Source: Chloranthus sessilifolius (lineage: Eukaryota; Streptophyta; Magnoliopsida; Chloranthales; Chloranthaceae). Taken from it: a stretch of DNA of 64,000 nt. The stretch lies in assembly GCA_021018995.1 (NCBI GenBank), contig CM037598.1, positions 67,536,671 through 67,600,670 on the forward strand, written 5' to 3'. Position 1 is the first letter of the stretch; every line of letters begins with the position of its first letter. This document shows positions 1 to 10,674 of the stretch, in pieces. The translations under genes and the position numbers were made by a program. A model generated the notes under the pieces. That model did not search any database and was not told the DNA's origin. It saw only the letters and a list, made by a program, of their open reading frames with translations.

Positions 1-33
1 TATGGATTGTGGTTCCCCTATGGGATAGTCTGT
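1..33 (+). repeat. Athila-family LTR, left part (interrupted)
   Basis: These bases align with the LTR of element A near 5945-5977 (the 'ctatgggataatctgtgacc' stretch). The alignment resumes at 19989 after the CACTA insertion, so 1-33 and 19989-20531 are one LTR split in two. The rest of this LTR lies left of the window. Confidence 0.8.
31..33. repeat. 3-bp target site duplication TGT (left)
   Basis: TGT here is repeated at 19989-19991 just outside the other end of the CACTA element. Related uninterrupted LTRs at about 5546 and 5970 show a single TGT at this place. A 3-bp duplication is the rule for CACTA elements. Confidence 0.8.
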
Positions 34-46
34 CACTACGTCAAAA
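34..46 (+). repeat. CACTA left terminal inverted repeat
   Basis: CACTACGTCAAAA is the inverse of the right end at 19976-19988 in 12 of 13 positions and begins with the diagnostic CACTA. Confidence 0.85.
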
Positions 47-240
47 ACATCTAAAAAAGACATAAAATAAGACTATTTTTTTTCGTCTTTAAATAAGACA
101 GTCAATACCCATCTTAAATTCAGCAATAGGACGGTCGCATTACAACAAATTGCACGAAATTTAATGACAGTAAGGAAGACGATACAAATCATCTTATTAT
201 CACGATAGTTACCCCTCTAAGATAAGCTCCACCCATGATG
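47..240. repeat. CACTA left subterminal repeats
   Basis: Degenerate copies of AATAAGAC, GACAGTC and GACGGTC in both orientations (for example near 76, 92, 130 and 190) match the denser cluster at the right end. In this superfamily such repeats are transposase binding sites. That role is inferred from the family. Confidence 0.6.
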
Positions 241-276
241 GTTATAAACTAAATGCCTAATTAAATTAAAACTCCT

Positions 277-284
277 CTATATAG
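277..284 (+). promoter_or_regulatory. Possible TATA box near the CACTA left end
   Basis: CTATATAG lies inside the subterminal region and just upstream of a CT-rich, leader-like repeat block (312-700). CACTA elements normally start transcription near this end. No experimental start site can be seen. Confidence 0.4.
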
Positions 285-311
285 GTTGCGTTCCTCTTTC
301 TCCTCCTATTT

Positions 312-705
312 CTTCCTCTCCCCCTCTCTCTCATCTCTTTTAAAAAAAACAAAACCGTATTCTCCATTGTTGCCGACAACGACCATCGCCGCCTTCGACT
401 ATCATTGCTATTGGCTATCTCTTCCTCTCCCCCTCTCTCATCTCTCTAAAAAAAAACCCTATTTTCCATTGCTTGGCTTCGATGACCATTGATGCCGGCT
501 TCGACGACCATTGTTGCCAGCTGTCTCTTCCTCTCCCTCTCTCTCATCTCTCTAAAAGAAAAAACCTATTCTTCATTATTACCGGCTTCGACCACTGCCT
601 AGTTCAACTACCATTGCTGTCGATTGTCTCGTCCTCTCCCTCTCTCTCATCTCTCTAAACAAAAAATCTCTGTACCTCCATTGCCGTCGGCTTCAACCAA
701 CATTT
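312..705 (+). repeat. Imperfect tandem repeat, about 3.7 x 105 bp, CT-rich
   Basis: Units beginning with CTTCCTCTCC or a variant start at 312, 421, 527 and 630. Each has a CT-rich run, CATCTCTCTAAA, an A-run, and a segment with CCATTG and GGCTTCGA. It resembles a plant 5' leader duplicated in tandem. Short open frames across it (286-658) are a by-product of the repeat composition and I do not call them genes. Confidence 0.65.
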
Positions 706-2079
706 AGGTATGTATATTTTTGGGTTTTTCCGATAAAAAGTGTAAAATGCAACCAAACAAAGTTTCAAAATTTTTTTGTGGCTCAAGTGTTCGACAAAAT
801 GCCTGAGAGAATTTATGGATGAAACCTCCATGAAGATAGCATGGTTGAATGATTGATGAAACCTCCTAATCAAATTGAATATCTATTGAAGTCCTTTGAC
901 ATTCCCGAAACTGGGGGATTGGGTAGGGTAATTTGAAAATTGAAGTAGAATTCGACAAAGCTTTTCAGTGGTTGATGAGCTATAAAAGTCCAAATTAGGC
1001 AGACCTCAAATTCTTTTGGAAAGTCTCTGAATAAAAAGATGTTGATTATGATCATTTTTACCAAGTCAATATCTACTGTGAATTATGAAAGTATAATATG
1101 TGCATTTTCTATGAAATTGAATAGTTGAAGTATATAAGCAACTAAGCAAAGTACTGGTTTTTTTAGTTCCATATATGAGTTTCTGTAATTGCCTCTGTGT
1201 GTCTTGTCCAAGATGTATGTACTTTTGTTAAGGGTTGTACACTTTATTTATTTATGTGTATTGGCAGGGGTTCTTATGTCGTTAATGTTGAAAGTGTTTA
1301 GAGGAGGTCACTACCGAAGAGAAAATCATGAAATGTCATTTGAGATGGCTTGGCCCTGTCTGTTGGAGAACTGAAACAACCCTTGTATGAATGATTTTAT
1401 GTTACGATACCAGCACGAGTAGAAGGAGAAGGCCAACAACGACTATAGAGAATAAAAATTTGTGCACGTCCTAAGGCCCAATAAATGTGCAGCTGACAAG
1501 AGGATGCCTCATTGTTTAAGATGAGTCTGCAATGAGCCCTTAAGTTATTGTAAACTAATTCATCATGTTAGTATAGTAAGCTTATCTATATATTAAATCT
1601 TGAACTATGGAAGAATTTACACCATAACTAATCATTATATCTGCCCTGTGAAAGGGAGTATCAAAGTAGAAGAACACAAAAATGCATAGTGTGATAAATC
1701 CTGGCAGCCAATCTATGATGGCCAAATACCAATGAAGTTACTGGCAGGTTCACCGGCATTTCCATAAATTTTTATGTGGATATGAGATTTATATTTAGGA
1801 AATCATGCAGGAACTAAGCACATAGCTTAAATATTGCCACCGAAGGGTAATGGGTATACTCCTTATGGATCATGTTCTAGTTCTTTTATCTTTTCATTAA
1901 ACCATTACCCTAATAGAGTCATATCATCTATACATATTCAAATTTTCTATTGAGGATAAATTTTCAGTGACTGATTTAGCAAAATTGAATTCATTCATGG
2001 ATTTTTCACGAATTCTATTACAACAGTAAGATGATCACCTAATTTCTCTTCATAAATTTGGTCTACTTATTACTTTTTA
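706..2079. other. CACTA interior without a recognisable gene
   Basis: AT-rich sequence with only short open frames on both strands. I see no conserved domain, no RNA gene and no terminal repeat. It lies between the CT-rich leader repeats and the captured gene pieces and may include intron or promoter DNA of captured genes, but nothing proves this. Confidence 0.5.
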
Positions 2080-2433
2080 ATGAATAAAATGTGTTACTGT
2101 ATAGGCCGGTTATCAGATGGAGAAGATGGCTTCGTCGATGTTGTGGTTATAGCAGCGGCACGTACGTTGCCCACATGGTCAGATGGGGATATACCATCGA
2201 TCCCAAGCATAGAAAGAAAAGCTGCAAAAGAGATGTTAGCAGAGTTTCCTGCGACATCTGATCAAGATCAGCAAATCCTGGGTAGTTGTGCATTTCTCTT
2301 CCTTAAAACATGGCACAAAACATATGGGTCTGATTTTTATGTTTTTTTAATACTGACAGATTCTAACCCACAAGCAAGGAGGACGCTCAAAGCTGCACAA
2401 AACATATGGGTATATGATTTTTATATTTTTTAA
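2080..2433 (+). other. Open segment of unknown origin inside the CACTA
   Basis: A 117-codon open frame whose first two thirds (about 2100-2290) are richer in GC than the surroundings and rich in acidic residues and serine/proline (for example SDGDIPSIPSIERKAAKEML). The last third is T-rich with a repeated 'acatatgggt' segment and looks like intron. I do not recognise a family. It might be one exon of a captured gene, since it lies 400 bp upstream of the kinase fragment, but it does not match the N-terminal part of LAMMER kinases as I know them. Confidence 0.25.
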
Positions 2434-2832
2434 TACTTCCACCATTAAGGAACTAAGTAGACTTTTTTCTAGTCATGTTTTTTATTTTTTGGAGTTGCCT
2501 ACTAAGGGGACTGTTTTTGTAAATTTGTTCTTTGCCATTTGTGGTATGCCTTTAAAGGGCTTATGTGATAGTTCCTTTGAGCTACCTTAATATGTAAGTC
2601 TCCTGGGTTCAAGCCCTTTGGTTGTAGGGTCTATACTTTTTTGTGCCTTGATAATGGCATTAACTTTGCCTCTTGGGTAACAATGATTAAGAAGGACATC
2701 ACAGGCTTAACCCTTGGGAGCAGATGTTATGGTAGCTCATACCGACTTCCTGCAATATGAAGTATCTCATAGTAGTTGTGATATCTCCCTTCATTGGTGG
2801 TTTATTTTTCATTTTCATTTACCTTTTTGCAG

Positions 2833-3281
2833 TTATGCATGATTTGCACCTCATTCATACTAACTTAAAGCTTGAGAAAATACTTTTGGTTTCTCCATAG
2901 TACATAAAAATACCTGATTACAAGGTGTATGCTTTAATACAATTCATCTTTTGTTGTTGTTGTTCAGTTATTTATTTATCTTTTTTCTTTTTTTTGGTGT
3001 ATTTACTACATTTTCTCCTAAAGATGGATCTTTTTTTAAGAGATTGTCAAAGTCAAATACAATAAAGGTAATTGATTTCGGCAGCACCACTTTCGAGCAT
3101 CAAGATCATAGCTATATCGTGTCAACACAACATTATCGAGCTCTTGAGGTTATTCTTGATTTGCTTTCTCTTTTTTTATTTTTTTATCTAGCTTTGTTTT
3201 CTCTTGGTTGTACTGACTAGTGATAAATTCCAAAAAAAATTTATCTAGCTTTGTTTTCTCTTGGTTTTATCTTGGTGGAGC
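2833..3281 (+). pseudogene. LAMMER/AFC-type protein kinase fragment (captured, broken)
   Basis: Three exon-like blocks with introns match the catalytic core of plant LAMMER (CLK/AFC) kinases, which phosphorylate SR splicing factors. Block 1 (2833-2924) covers the catalytic loop, reading MHDLHLIHTNLKLEK where the family has HTDLKPEN. The catalytic Asp is Asn, and Pro and Asn are also lost. It contains an in-frame TAG after LLVSP and ends in a GT donor. Block 2 (about 3011-3160) reads [20 protein letters not shown] with the DFG motif intact, but STRHYRAPEV has become [10 protein letters not shown]. Block 3 (about 3243-3281) gives SLGFILVELCS, matching the start of the family's SVGCILVELCS. The N-lobe and the C-terminal third are absent. 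It cannot encode an active kinase; it is a transposon-captured remnant. Confidence 0.85.
3183..3266 (+). repeat. 27-bp direct repeat inside the kinase remnant
   Basis: A 27-bp segment containing ATCTAGCTTTGTTTTCTC occurs at 3183-3209 and again at 3240-3266, offset 57 bp. It spans the last intron/exon junction of the kinase fragment, so the exon start is partly duplicated. Confidence 0.8.
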
Positions 3282-3482
3282 TTTGCTCGGTACTTACCAT
3301 TAAGAATCTATTTATCTTATTTTGCACATTCCATATTTGAAATCTCTAAATTGGCAACTGCCGTGCAAATGTAATGAGATGGGTATCAAATGCTAACTAC
3401 TTGTTTGTATGCTAGGAGAAGCTTTGTTACAGAGCTGCCGATCAGTGGAAAGCTGTCAACAATCAATGTAAGGTGCTCAATT

Positions 3483-3581
3483 CACACACACACACACACA
3501 CACACACACCCACACACCCATCCACACCCACACCCACATGCACACACTCCCGCACTCCCGCCCGCACACACACACACACAC
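3483..3581. repeat. (CA)n / CCCACA microsatellite
   Basis: Pure CA run at the start and end with a CCCACA- and CTCCCG-rich middle. An open frame crossing it gives only a His/Thr/Pro repeat and is not a gene. Confidence 0.9.
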
Positions 3582-3883
3582 GTTATATGGATAAGGGGTA
3601 GCTACTTTAGAGGTGTATCTTTTGAACGCTACACTAGTGTCGAGATCACGTACCACGTGGCATTAGCTACCTTTTATAAAACCTGAAACTTTTCTCAATA
3701 CAGGCATTGAACACTCCCCAGGGACTATGGATGTGAGGGATTTTCTACTGCAAAAGTTCAAAACGTTATATGGATAAGGGGTAGCTGCCTAAGAGGTGTA
3801 TCTTTTGAACGCTATGCTAGTGTCGAGATCACGCACCACATGGTATTAGCTACCTATTATAAAACTTGAAACTTTTCTCAATA
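3581..3883 (+). repeat. 120-bp direct repeat, two copies
   Basis: 3581-3700 and 3764-3883 are equal-length copies of about 90% identity, both running from CGTTATATGGATAAGGGGTA to CTTTTCTCAATA. A 63-bp spacer separates them. Function unknown; a local duplication in the captured DNA. Confidence 0.85.
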
Positions 3884-3914
3884 GTGCCGTATTTAGCAGA
3901 GTAATCTGAAACAC

Positions 3915-3919
3915 CCAAC
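3915..3919. repeat. Target site duplication CCAAC (left) of element A
   Basis: CCAAC directly precedes the TG start of the 5' LTR at 3920 and is repeated at 17533-17537 after the terminal CA of the 3' LTR. It proves that 3920-17532 arrived as one insertion in the CACTA. Confidence 0.9.
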
Positions 3920-4109
3920 TGTTAAGACCTGAAAAGTACCACTTTTCACCCCTTAACTTAACCTTTGATTAGACCCTTAGCCACCTAATAAGTTCTTGTT
4001 AAGTGTTTTGTGTAGGTAATAATCAGTAGTGAAATAAGGCCAGGAATCCTGTTAAGGAGCCTGCTTTGGCACCAGATATCCCTCAGAAGAATGAACTCTG
4101 AATCCAGAC

Positions 4110-4870
4110 CTGAAATGAGTCTCGCGCAGCTGACCCAAGCTTTAGAGGATTCAGGAGAAATATGCCTCGCGTAGTTCAACTGAGCTTCCCAAGACTTTAC
4201 AGCAACCTCTCGCGCAGATGAGTGACTGAAGAGCTTCAAAAACACAAACTCGCGTAGCTCTTGCGAAGCTCAAGAGTAGAACACATTGTGCAGTGTCGCG
4301 CAGTTCAAAGCAGACCTCTCTCAATCTCGCGCAGTTCGCTCAGAACGGCTGAGGAGAGAGAGAGCTTCAGAAGATTCCTCAAGCAGCTGTCGCACAGTCG
4401 CCGCAGGATGCAATTATCAGAAGAAGAATGCCTCGGGCAGTTCTCGTGCCATTCAAGAAAGAAAACATCCTGGCGAAGGCAAAGCCAACCTCACGAAGAT
4501 CAAGTGAGACATAGAGCCTCGCGCAGTTAAGAACTCAGTAGAGCCTCGCGAGGTAACTGGCGAAGTCCAGTAAAGAGAAGTGCTCGCGAAGTTCTCGCAC
4601 TGCTCAAATTCACTCTCAAGAAGATCAACCCAGCGAAGACCGAGCGACCTCACGACTGCTTGAATTTCAACCCCGCGACACTTGAGACTGTGTTTTCTAT
4701 TCAACCTCGCGAAGCCCAATCCAGCGAGAGCATAATTCTCTACCGCGCGACTGCCTGAAGAGCAAACCAAGGCAACCTCGCGACAGCTGAAGCTTCAGTG
4801 TCAAATCATCCTAGTGAAGAGCAAAGAGCTACCACGTGATAAATCTGGGAAATTACAGCTACCTAGCGAA
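4110..4870 (+). promoter_or_regulatory. CTCGCG-motif array in U3 of LTR A
   Basis: About 18 copies of a motif close to CTCGCGNAGYT, irregularly spaced by 20-60 bp, some perfect palindromes such as CTCGCGAG (near 4544). CGCG cores are known binding sites of plant CAMTA factors (CGCG box); binding here is an inference. Open frames across this block come from the repeat composition. Confidence 0.7.
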
Positions 4871-5054
4871 GCTCTGACCCTAAACTTCCATCTCTTCAGC
4901 AGAGGACCTTCTGGGTATTTCTAGCGATTAGGGCACGCACTCCCATGCTCAAATCTCTGTGCACACACCCCGAGGCATCCAAGGATTATTATTAGGCCAC
5001 GTGGCATCATTAAAATTAGGGTTTCCTAACCCTAATGCGCCGCCACCCCACTAC

Positions 5055-5062
5055 TATATAAA
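5055..5062 (+). promoter_or_regulatory. TATA box of LTR A
   Basis: TATATAAA, followed about 60 bp later by a T/C-rich leader. It lies 185 bp after the CTCGCG array, fitting U3 promoter architecture. Confidence 0.65.
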
Positions 5063-6485
5063 CCCATACCTAGCTTAGGTTTAGGTATCTGGGAACCCAT
5101 CTCAGATCGTTTTTTCTTTTCTCTTTCTTTTTAGCAGTAAGTAATTTTCTTTTTCTTTCCTTCTCTCCATAGTCCAAAGACTTAGTCGGCTATGCCTTTG
5201 TATGTGTTTTTGAATTAGATCAATGGAAGTTCTGTAATAGGATCTGTACTTATGGGATTGGTGTTTATGTGTGAGATGCTCTGTGCAAGGCTGCTGCCTT
5301 GTGATCCGCCATTGCTTTGGCTAGGTTTCAAAGCAATGGAGGACTGATTCTAAGGGCCATTCAGATCTAAGTGACCTGTGTGTCTGGGCTATCATGGTCC
5401 TACAACCTTAGCCCCACCACAGGACCCACTAGATCTGAAATCCCCATGGGAGCTTGAGCTGGTAGCCTTGTGAGCATGGTGGTAGCAGCGATATTCTTGT
5501 TTTGTTTTGGGCTCCGTGAGGAGGATAACCTCTGGGATAGTCTGTGACCATTTAAGTAGACAGATTATAGCCTTAAGGTGATTCTAATCCACCGATCCAA
5601 GATGGATCCTTCTTCTTTACACCTGAGCTTGTAGAAGCCTGGTGAGAGATTGTACAGAGGTAGACTCCCCTATATTTGTATAGATCTGCCATCAGATGTT
5701 GGATCTGATCTAGTTATAGAGATTGTAGGCTGGTGACTGGACCATTGTAGCCTCGCTCAAGCAATGGACAGCTAGATCGAAGGTTGTACTCAATCTCTTG
5801 CTGGTTCTATGTGTTTGGGCTATCATGGTCCTACAGCCTTAGCCCCATATATAGAACTTTAGAGGTTGAGGTTCCCTATGGATTCTTGAGCTAGTAGCCA
5901 GGATGAAATAGTGCCTACAATGATTTACTTGTTATGTTTTGACCCATCCCTGGATAGTGGCTCCCCTATGGGATAATCTGTGACCATTCAAGTGGACAGG
6001 TTATAGCCTTAAGGGTGGAATCATGGCAGAGTGATGGGTTGGATCCTTTCTCCTCAGAGGTGATAATGTAGCCTCTGGACAGGATTTCTATAATATCAGA
6101 TCTAAATCTGAGTTACAAAACTTCTCTGACCTTGGCTCAATAGCGTACTTCTCACCCTTTTTATACTTATTTTCCACACTCCATCCATACTCTCAACACT
6201 TTCTGTAGTTTAGATATTAAAATACTTAGAATAAGTGACCTTAAACTCCCCTCCTTCTCTCAGAGAGATCCGGAGGGACTATTCTAGAGATGGCTCCTTG
6301 GAGCTCTAGATCACCTTTCGTGGGACAAACTCTTACTTATCAAAACTTGCTACAAAGGACTCAGATCTTGCGGGTCTAGGACTTACGAGTTGTCTTTGGA
6401 TTCACCCCTGCTTTTACTTTGATTTTTAAATAACTTTCACCACCAACCAATAATGTAAGCACACCAGAAGTCATCAACAAGTTTT

Positions 6486-6503
6486 TGGCGCCGCTGCCAG
6501 GGA
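6486..6503 (+). other. Primer binding site of element A (tRNA-Asp)
   Basis: TGGCGCCGCTGCCAGGGA matches the 3' end of plant tRNA-Asp at 16 of 18 bases. Element B has the perfect 18 bases at 12539-12556. Confidence 0.88.
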
Positions 6504-6840
6504 AAGATGATCTATTAGTAGACCCTTAGTTTTTGTATTCTTAGTATTCTTTGCACATGTGAATAATTGATATTGCTGACATAATTTTGAACCGTTCTTG
6601 TAGATCTAGACAGCAGCAGTGAAGGATAGTTGGACTGCAATTGGAGCTTAGCTACCTTTGTTTGCAAACTCTCTGACTTTTAAAGCTCTGTCTTTCTTAA
6701 AAAAAAAAATTTAGCAGTATCTAGGATAGTTTAAATGTATTCTTTGAATAGCTGTAAACTAGTTCGATAAATTTGTTGGTGTACAATCATTCTTTTGCGA
6801 TGTGCTTGCAAGAAGCTTTCCTTGCTGTTGGTGTGCTTGT

Positions 6841-8376
6841 ATGCTAGGGAGGAGATCCCTCAGCCCTGCTTTAGAGCCTCTTAACCCTGAGTTAGAAAGG
6901 GGAAGGAGACTTAGAAGAGACAGGCACACCACAGGAGAGCCCCCAAGTGAATCTGAGGCAGCAATTATGGGTGAAGAACAGCCTAGAACCCTCAAGGAGT
7001 TGAATGCTCCGGATGACTATAACTCCCCTTTTAGCATTCAATTCCCTGATGTTCAGGGGAACTATGAGATAAAAACTTCAATCATCCAGATGTTGCCAGC
7101 TTTCCATGGGCTTAGCAAAGAGGACCCTTACAAGCATATTAACCAGTTCTTGGCCTTGTGCACCACTTTTAATAAAACTGGTTTGGGACCTAAGGCTACT
7201 AGGCTCAGACTCTTTCCCTTCTCTCTGAAGGATAGGGCCAGTACCTGGCTGACCACTCTTCCCAACAATAGCATTGTTTTATGGAAAGACCTGCAGACCA
7301 GATTCCTAACCAAGTTCTTCCCTGAGACCAAAACTAGCCAGTTGAGGAAGGAGATTCTTGCATTTGCTCAATCCCCAACTAAGGATTTTAACCAGTCCTG
7401 GGATAGGTTTAAAGAGATGCTCAAACAATGCCCCCACCATAAGATCCCTGAGTGGCAGCTTGTACACAGCTTCTACAATGGGATTGATGAGAAAAATAGA
7501 GATATGGTCAATGCCTCTTGTTGTGGATCCTACATGCACAAAACTGCTGAGGAGGCATGGGAACTGTTTGAGGTGATTAGTGAGAATGATTTTTAAAAGC
7601 CATCCCTGGCAAGAACTAGTCAGGAATCTGAGTCAAAGGTGGTGCCTGCTGCTAGATCAAGAGGAAAAGTTTATGAGGTGTCTGGGAACAATGACCTGCA
7701 GCTGTAGATGGCAAACCTCTCTATGAAGTTTGATAAATTATTGACTATGACGCAACCCAGAAGGGCTGCTCATGTGGCTGAGGCATGTCTGATATGCCAG
7801 TCCCCACAGCACACAGTGGAGGAATGTCCATCTGCAGGAAAATTTCTTGAATTGATGTTGGAACATGCTGTTACTGCTCAATCTTATGGCCAGCAACAAT
7901 CTGGGGGCTACAATAGGTAGCCATATGGATACCAGCACCAAAATGCTGGTTACCAATGGAGAGACCACCCAAATCTGAGGTGGAAGCAAGACAACTACAT
8001 GCAGCCCCAACAGATGTTGGCCTTACCACAAAGGCTACAGCAGCAGTTCAATCAAGGGAATGCCCCTAGGTCTACCTTCCAGCACCATCAGCAGCCCCAT
8101 CAGCAGCAAAATCAGTTGGTCTTACCCCCTTCTCAACCTAGAAATACTTCTTTCGAGGACCAAGTCTTGACATCACTGCAAAACCTGGGTTCCTTGACTC
8201 AGACTGTGAACTCTCATGGTCAGAGCATCAAGAAGATGGAAGAACAAATTGGACAACTAGTGAACACCTTAGCCAAAAGAGAAGAGGGAAGGTTGCCCAG
8301 TCAACCAGTGGTTAATCCCAAGGGCCAATTTTTGATTGGTGAAGGATCCTCCAACCCTGAGGGGATCTTTCATTAA
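6841..8376 (+). pseudogene. gag: gag of element A (Athila-type), three in-frame stops
   Basis: Capsid-like Gag polyprotein that would package element RNA in cytoplasmic particles. The start at 6841 (MLGRRSLSP) is chosen because element B starts the same way (MFGRRTLSP at 12734). The plant retrotransposon Gag region is clear, with SFHGLSKEDPYKHI-like, LFPFSLKD and FFPETKTSQLRKEI segments. A shortened zinc-knuckle remnant CLICQSP...H...C lies near 7785. The frame stays the same throughout but is broken by TAA at 7594, TAG at 7705 and TAG at 7918; the TAGs fit CAG-to-TAG change at methylated cytosine. Homology to B ends at 'GEGSSNPEG' (about 8366), where the protease should follow, so pol was lost in A. 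Confidence 0.88.
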
Positions 8377-9197
8377 ATTAATGATTAAGAATTGTGCACC
8401 GTTGTATGATATGTATTCTATAGTTGATAGGAATTGTTAGCAATCTTGTTGGAATCTGAGTTTAGTGCTTTAATGCCTACTTTTATGCCAGCTCCCCTTG
8501 TTTGATAATTTCAAGTGATTGAATGATAATGTAGTATTTGAATGCTTTTCATGATGTATGAATTTAATGCCTTGAAAGTATGGGAATTTGTAAATGCTTT
8601 ATAATGCTTGGGGGTGTCCCTGGAAGAGAGTCTGTGAGAGAATCCACCCATAAAGTCAGGGTCAAACAGCTGACTCATGGGTGAGTGAATTCTAACTCGG
8701 TTAAGCCATTGCAGGGTTCTGAATAATGGGTTTGGTCCCCTCTCGCGCTGTTCATAAAGAACTACTTTGTTTTGCTGTCGCGAGTTTCAGATATAACTGG
8801 GTGGGTTACCTCGCACAGTTTAAAGGAACATCTAATCTCGCGACCCATTCATTCCCAGCCAGCGAGCAGACATTTTCCAAGCGCACCGAGCCTCGCGATA
8901 TTTAAATCCCACCCCGCGCTGCTTTTCTTTACTGCTTTCTCTTTCCTCTCCTACCAGCGAAACCCTAGCTCCCACTCCTCTCAACCTCTCTCCTCCAGCA
9001 TCCTGTCTACAGTTCATTGTTCACTTTGAAATTCTGGATTTTTGTTCTTAAAGCTTCCATCAATAGTTGCCCCCTGCTAAGAGCTCTTGAGATCCACCGT
9101 GCGTCCAATTGAATAGAACCCTAACTTTTAGGGTTAGACTCAGCTCCTGATCTTTCCTTTCAAAATTTCAACTGCACACTCACCAAGGAGAGTTGTG
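8377..9197 (+). promoter_or_regulatory. Promoter-like spacer upstream of the accessory ORF of A
   Basis: Non-coding. From about 8738 to 8930 it carries the same CTCGCG motif as the U3 of LTR A (for example at 8741, 8777, 8837 and 8891). A TATA-like TATTTAAAT (8898-8906) is embedded in the motif block and a CT-rich leader-like tract (8925-9000) runs toward the ATG at 9198. This looks like an internal promoter for the downstream ORF. That is inference from layout. Confidence 0.5.
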
Positions 9198-10674
9198 ATG
9201 GCTCCTAAAAGTGCACCTGTGAAGAGAGCCAGGGACAAGGCCACTGTGGAGCCTGCCCCTAAGAAAGCCAAGTCCTCTACGGCACAACACAAAGGGAAGG
9301 AGGTGGTTCCTGAGGTGGCTGCACAAACACCTGATTATTCTACACCCTCTGAGCTCCTCATTTTCATTCCCTTAGAGCCTGAAGCCATTTTTGATATCTC
9401 TTTCTTTGAATTAGAGCCGTTGTCAGCACCTGCCATTGAGTTCTTGCACAAGGCTGGTTTGTTCCCCTTGATGCAAATGATTCCTGCACTAGCCTATCCT
9501 AGATTAGTACAACTCTTTTACTAACACAGGGGCAGCCAGCCTCCTTGTGTTAGTTGATAATTTTGAGATGTTGCTTAGCTCATTTAATTCTTTGAAGTCA
9601 TGGGCATCCCCATTTTGATCCCAACTGCGGATATGGTGCCCCTGTGAGTGCCTCTCTCGATACCATTGCCCAAGCCATTACCAGAGGCTTGAAGGCCACA
9701 GGGGACTCCATCAGAAGAAGGGATTTGGATCCCAAGCTGCTGTTCATCGATCAAGTGCTAAGGAAGAATATCTACTGCTCCGGCCATCGTCAAGAAAGGA
9801 GAACACCAATTGCTGATGCTCTCTACTCTTTCTCTCTGGGCCATGGATTTAATGCTGCATGGTTGATTTTTGAAGCCATGAAAGACATGATGGTGAAGCT
9901 TGGGCTGCAAAGGAAGGTCCACACTCTCCCCTATGTAAGACTCATCACCAGACTACTTCTGAGGGGAGGGTACAAGATACCAGTGGGGGAGTTATCTGCT
10001 GACCTCACTCCCACCACTTTTGCCAAAAGACAATGGGGGATCAGCAGAAGTCTAATGGATCCCCAGAAGGAGAAGAAGAAGGCTGAAGCTCAGAATGTCT
10101 CCGAGCAGGGAGAGGGAGCGGCTGTGGCAAAGGCCACCCCTGCCCCCAAAAAGAAGGCTAAAACCCCTGCCCCAAAGAAGGTTGCGCGAGCTTCTGTCAC
10201 CTCTGCTTCTGCAGCAATCCCTCCATCCACCACACTTGCCTCTCCACTACCTTCTTCACCCATTCCATCTCTCCCTTTCCCTCTTTTATCTCCTTTTTCC
10301 ATTCCACCTCCCACTATTATCCGTACCTAGGAAGAAAGTGTTGAACCCCAGGACAACACTCCACCTTCACCCACCATACCTCAATACACAGCCCCAGTCT
10401 CTCCCATATCATCTGATCCACACCCTGACAGCCCTCCCTTGATAACCTACCTTAAAAAGAAAACCTCTCACACTACCCCTGCCTCATCTTTACCCACTTC
10501 CACCTCCCCTATCCTTCCCATAGACACACCCCTTATTGACCAACCCTTAGTCCCACCTCTCCATGACCTGGACTTAAACCTAGCCACCACTTCAGGGTAT
10601 CAAGCCTTCATGACCACCTTGCTTGATACCTTGCCCACCCATGACATCCCTCTCCCTGAGTCCCCTCTCCCTTC
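9198..10674 (+). pseudogene. Accessory ORF of element A (Athila-type, plant transposon protein-like)
   Basis: A Lys/Ala/Pro-rich start (MAPKSAPVKRARDKATVEPA, nuclear-localisation-like) leads into a domain seen in Athila-type elements downstream of pol or in their ORF1, around IYCSGHRQERRTPIADALYS and RLITRLLLRGGYKIPVGEL. A Pro/Ser/Thr-rich tail follows. The frame shifts between 9524 and 9644; TAG at 10328 interrupts the tail, which stays open afterwards in the same frame until the LTR of element B (10675) cuts it. The molecular role of this protein in the family is not settled, and my family assignment rests on remembered similarity only. Confidence 0.6.

Larger units (their letters stand above)
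3920..6479 (+). repeat. 5' LTR of element A (2560 bp)
   Basis: Starts TGTTAAGACC after CCAAC and ends CATCAACA seven bases before the primer binding site. The U3 part carries about 18 copies of a CTCGCG-core motif (about 4110-4870), followed by a TATA box at 5055. The 3' portion from 5872 aligns with the truncated 3' LTR at 16903-17532 and with LTR pieces at 1-33, 19989-20531 and, inverted, 44631-45433. Confidence 0.9.

Noticed and set aside
286-658. Ser/Leu-rich open frames near the CACTA left end
   Set aside because: Produced by the CT-rich tandem leader repeat; the repeats explain the composition.
3390-3686. Open frame with His-Thr-Pro repeats
   Set aside because: Translation of a CA/CCCACA microsatellite; no domain or start context.
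4261-4770. Several open frames on both strands
   Set aside because: They result from the GC-rich CTCGCG array in LTR A; no family resemblance, overlapping on both strands.
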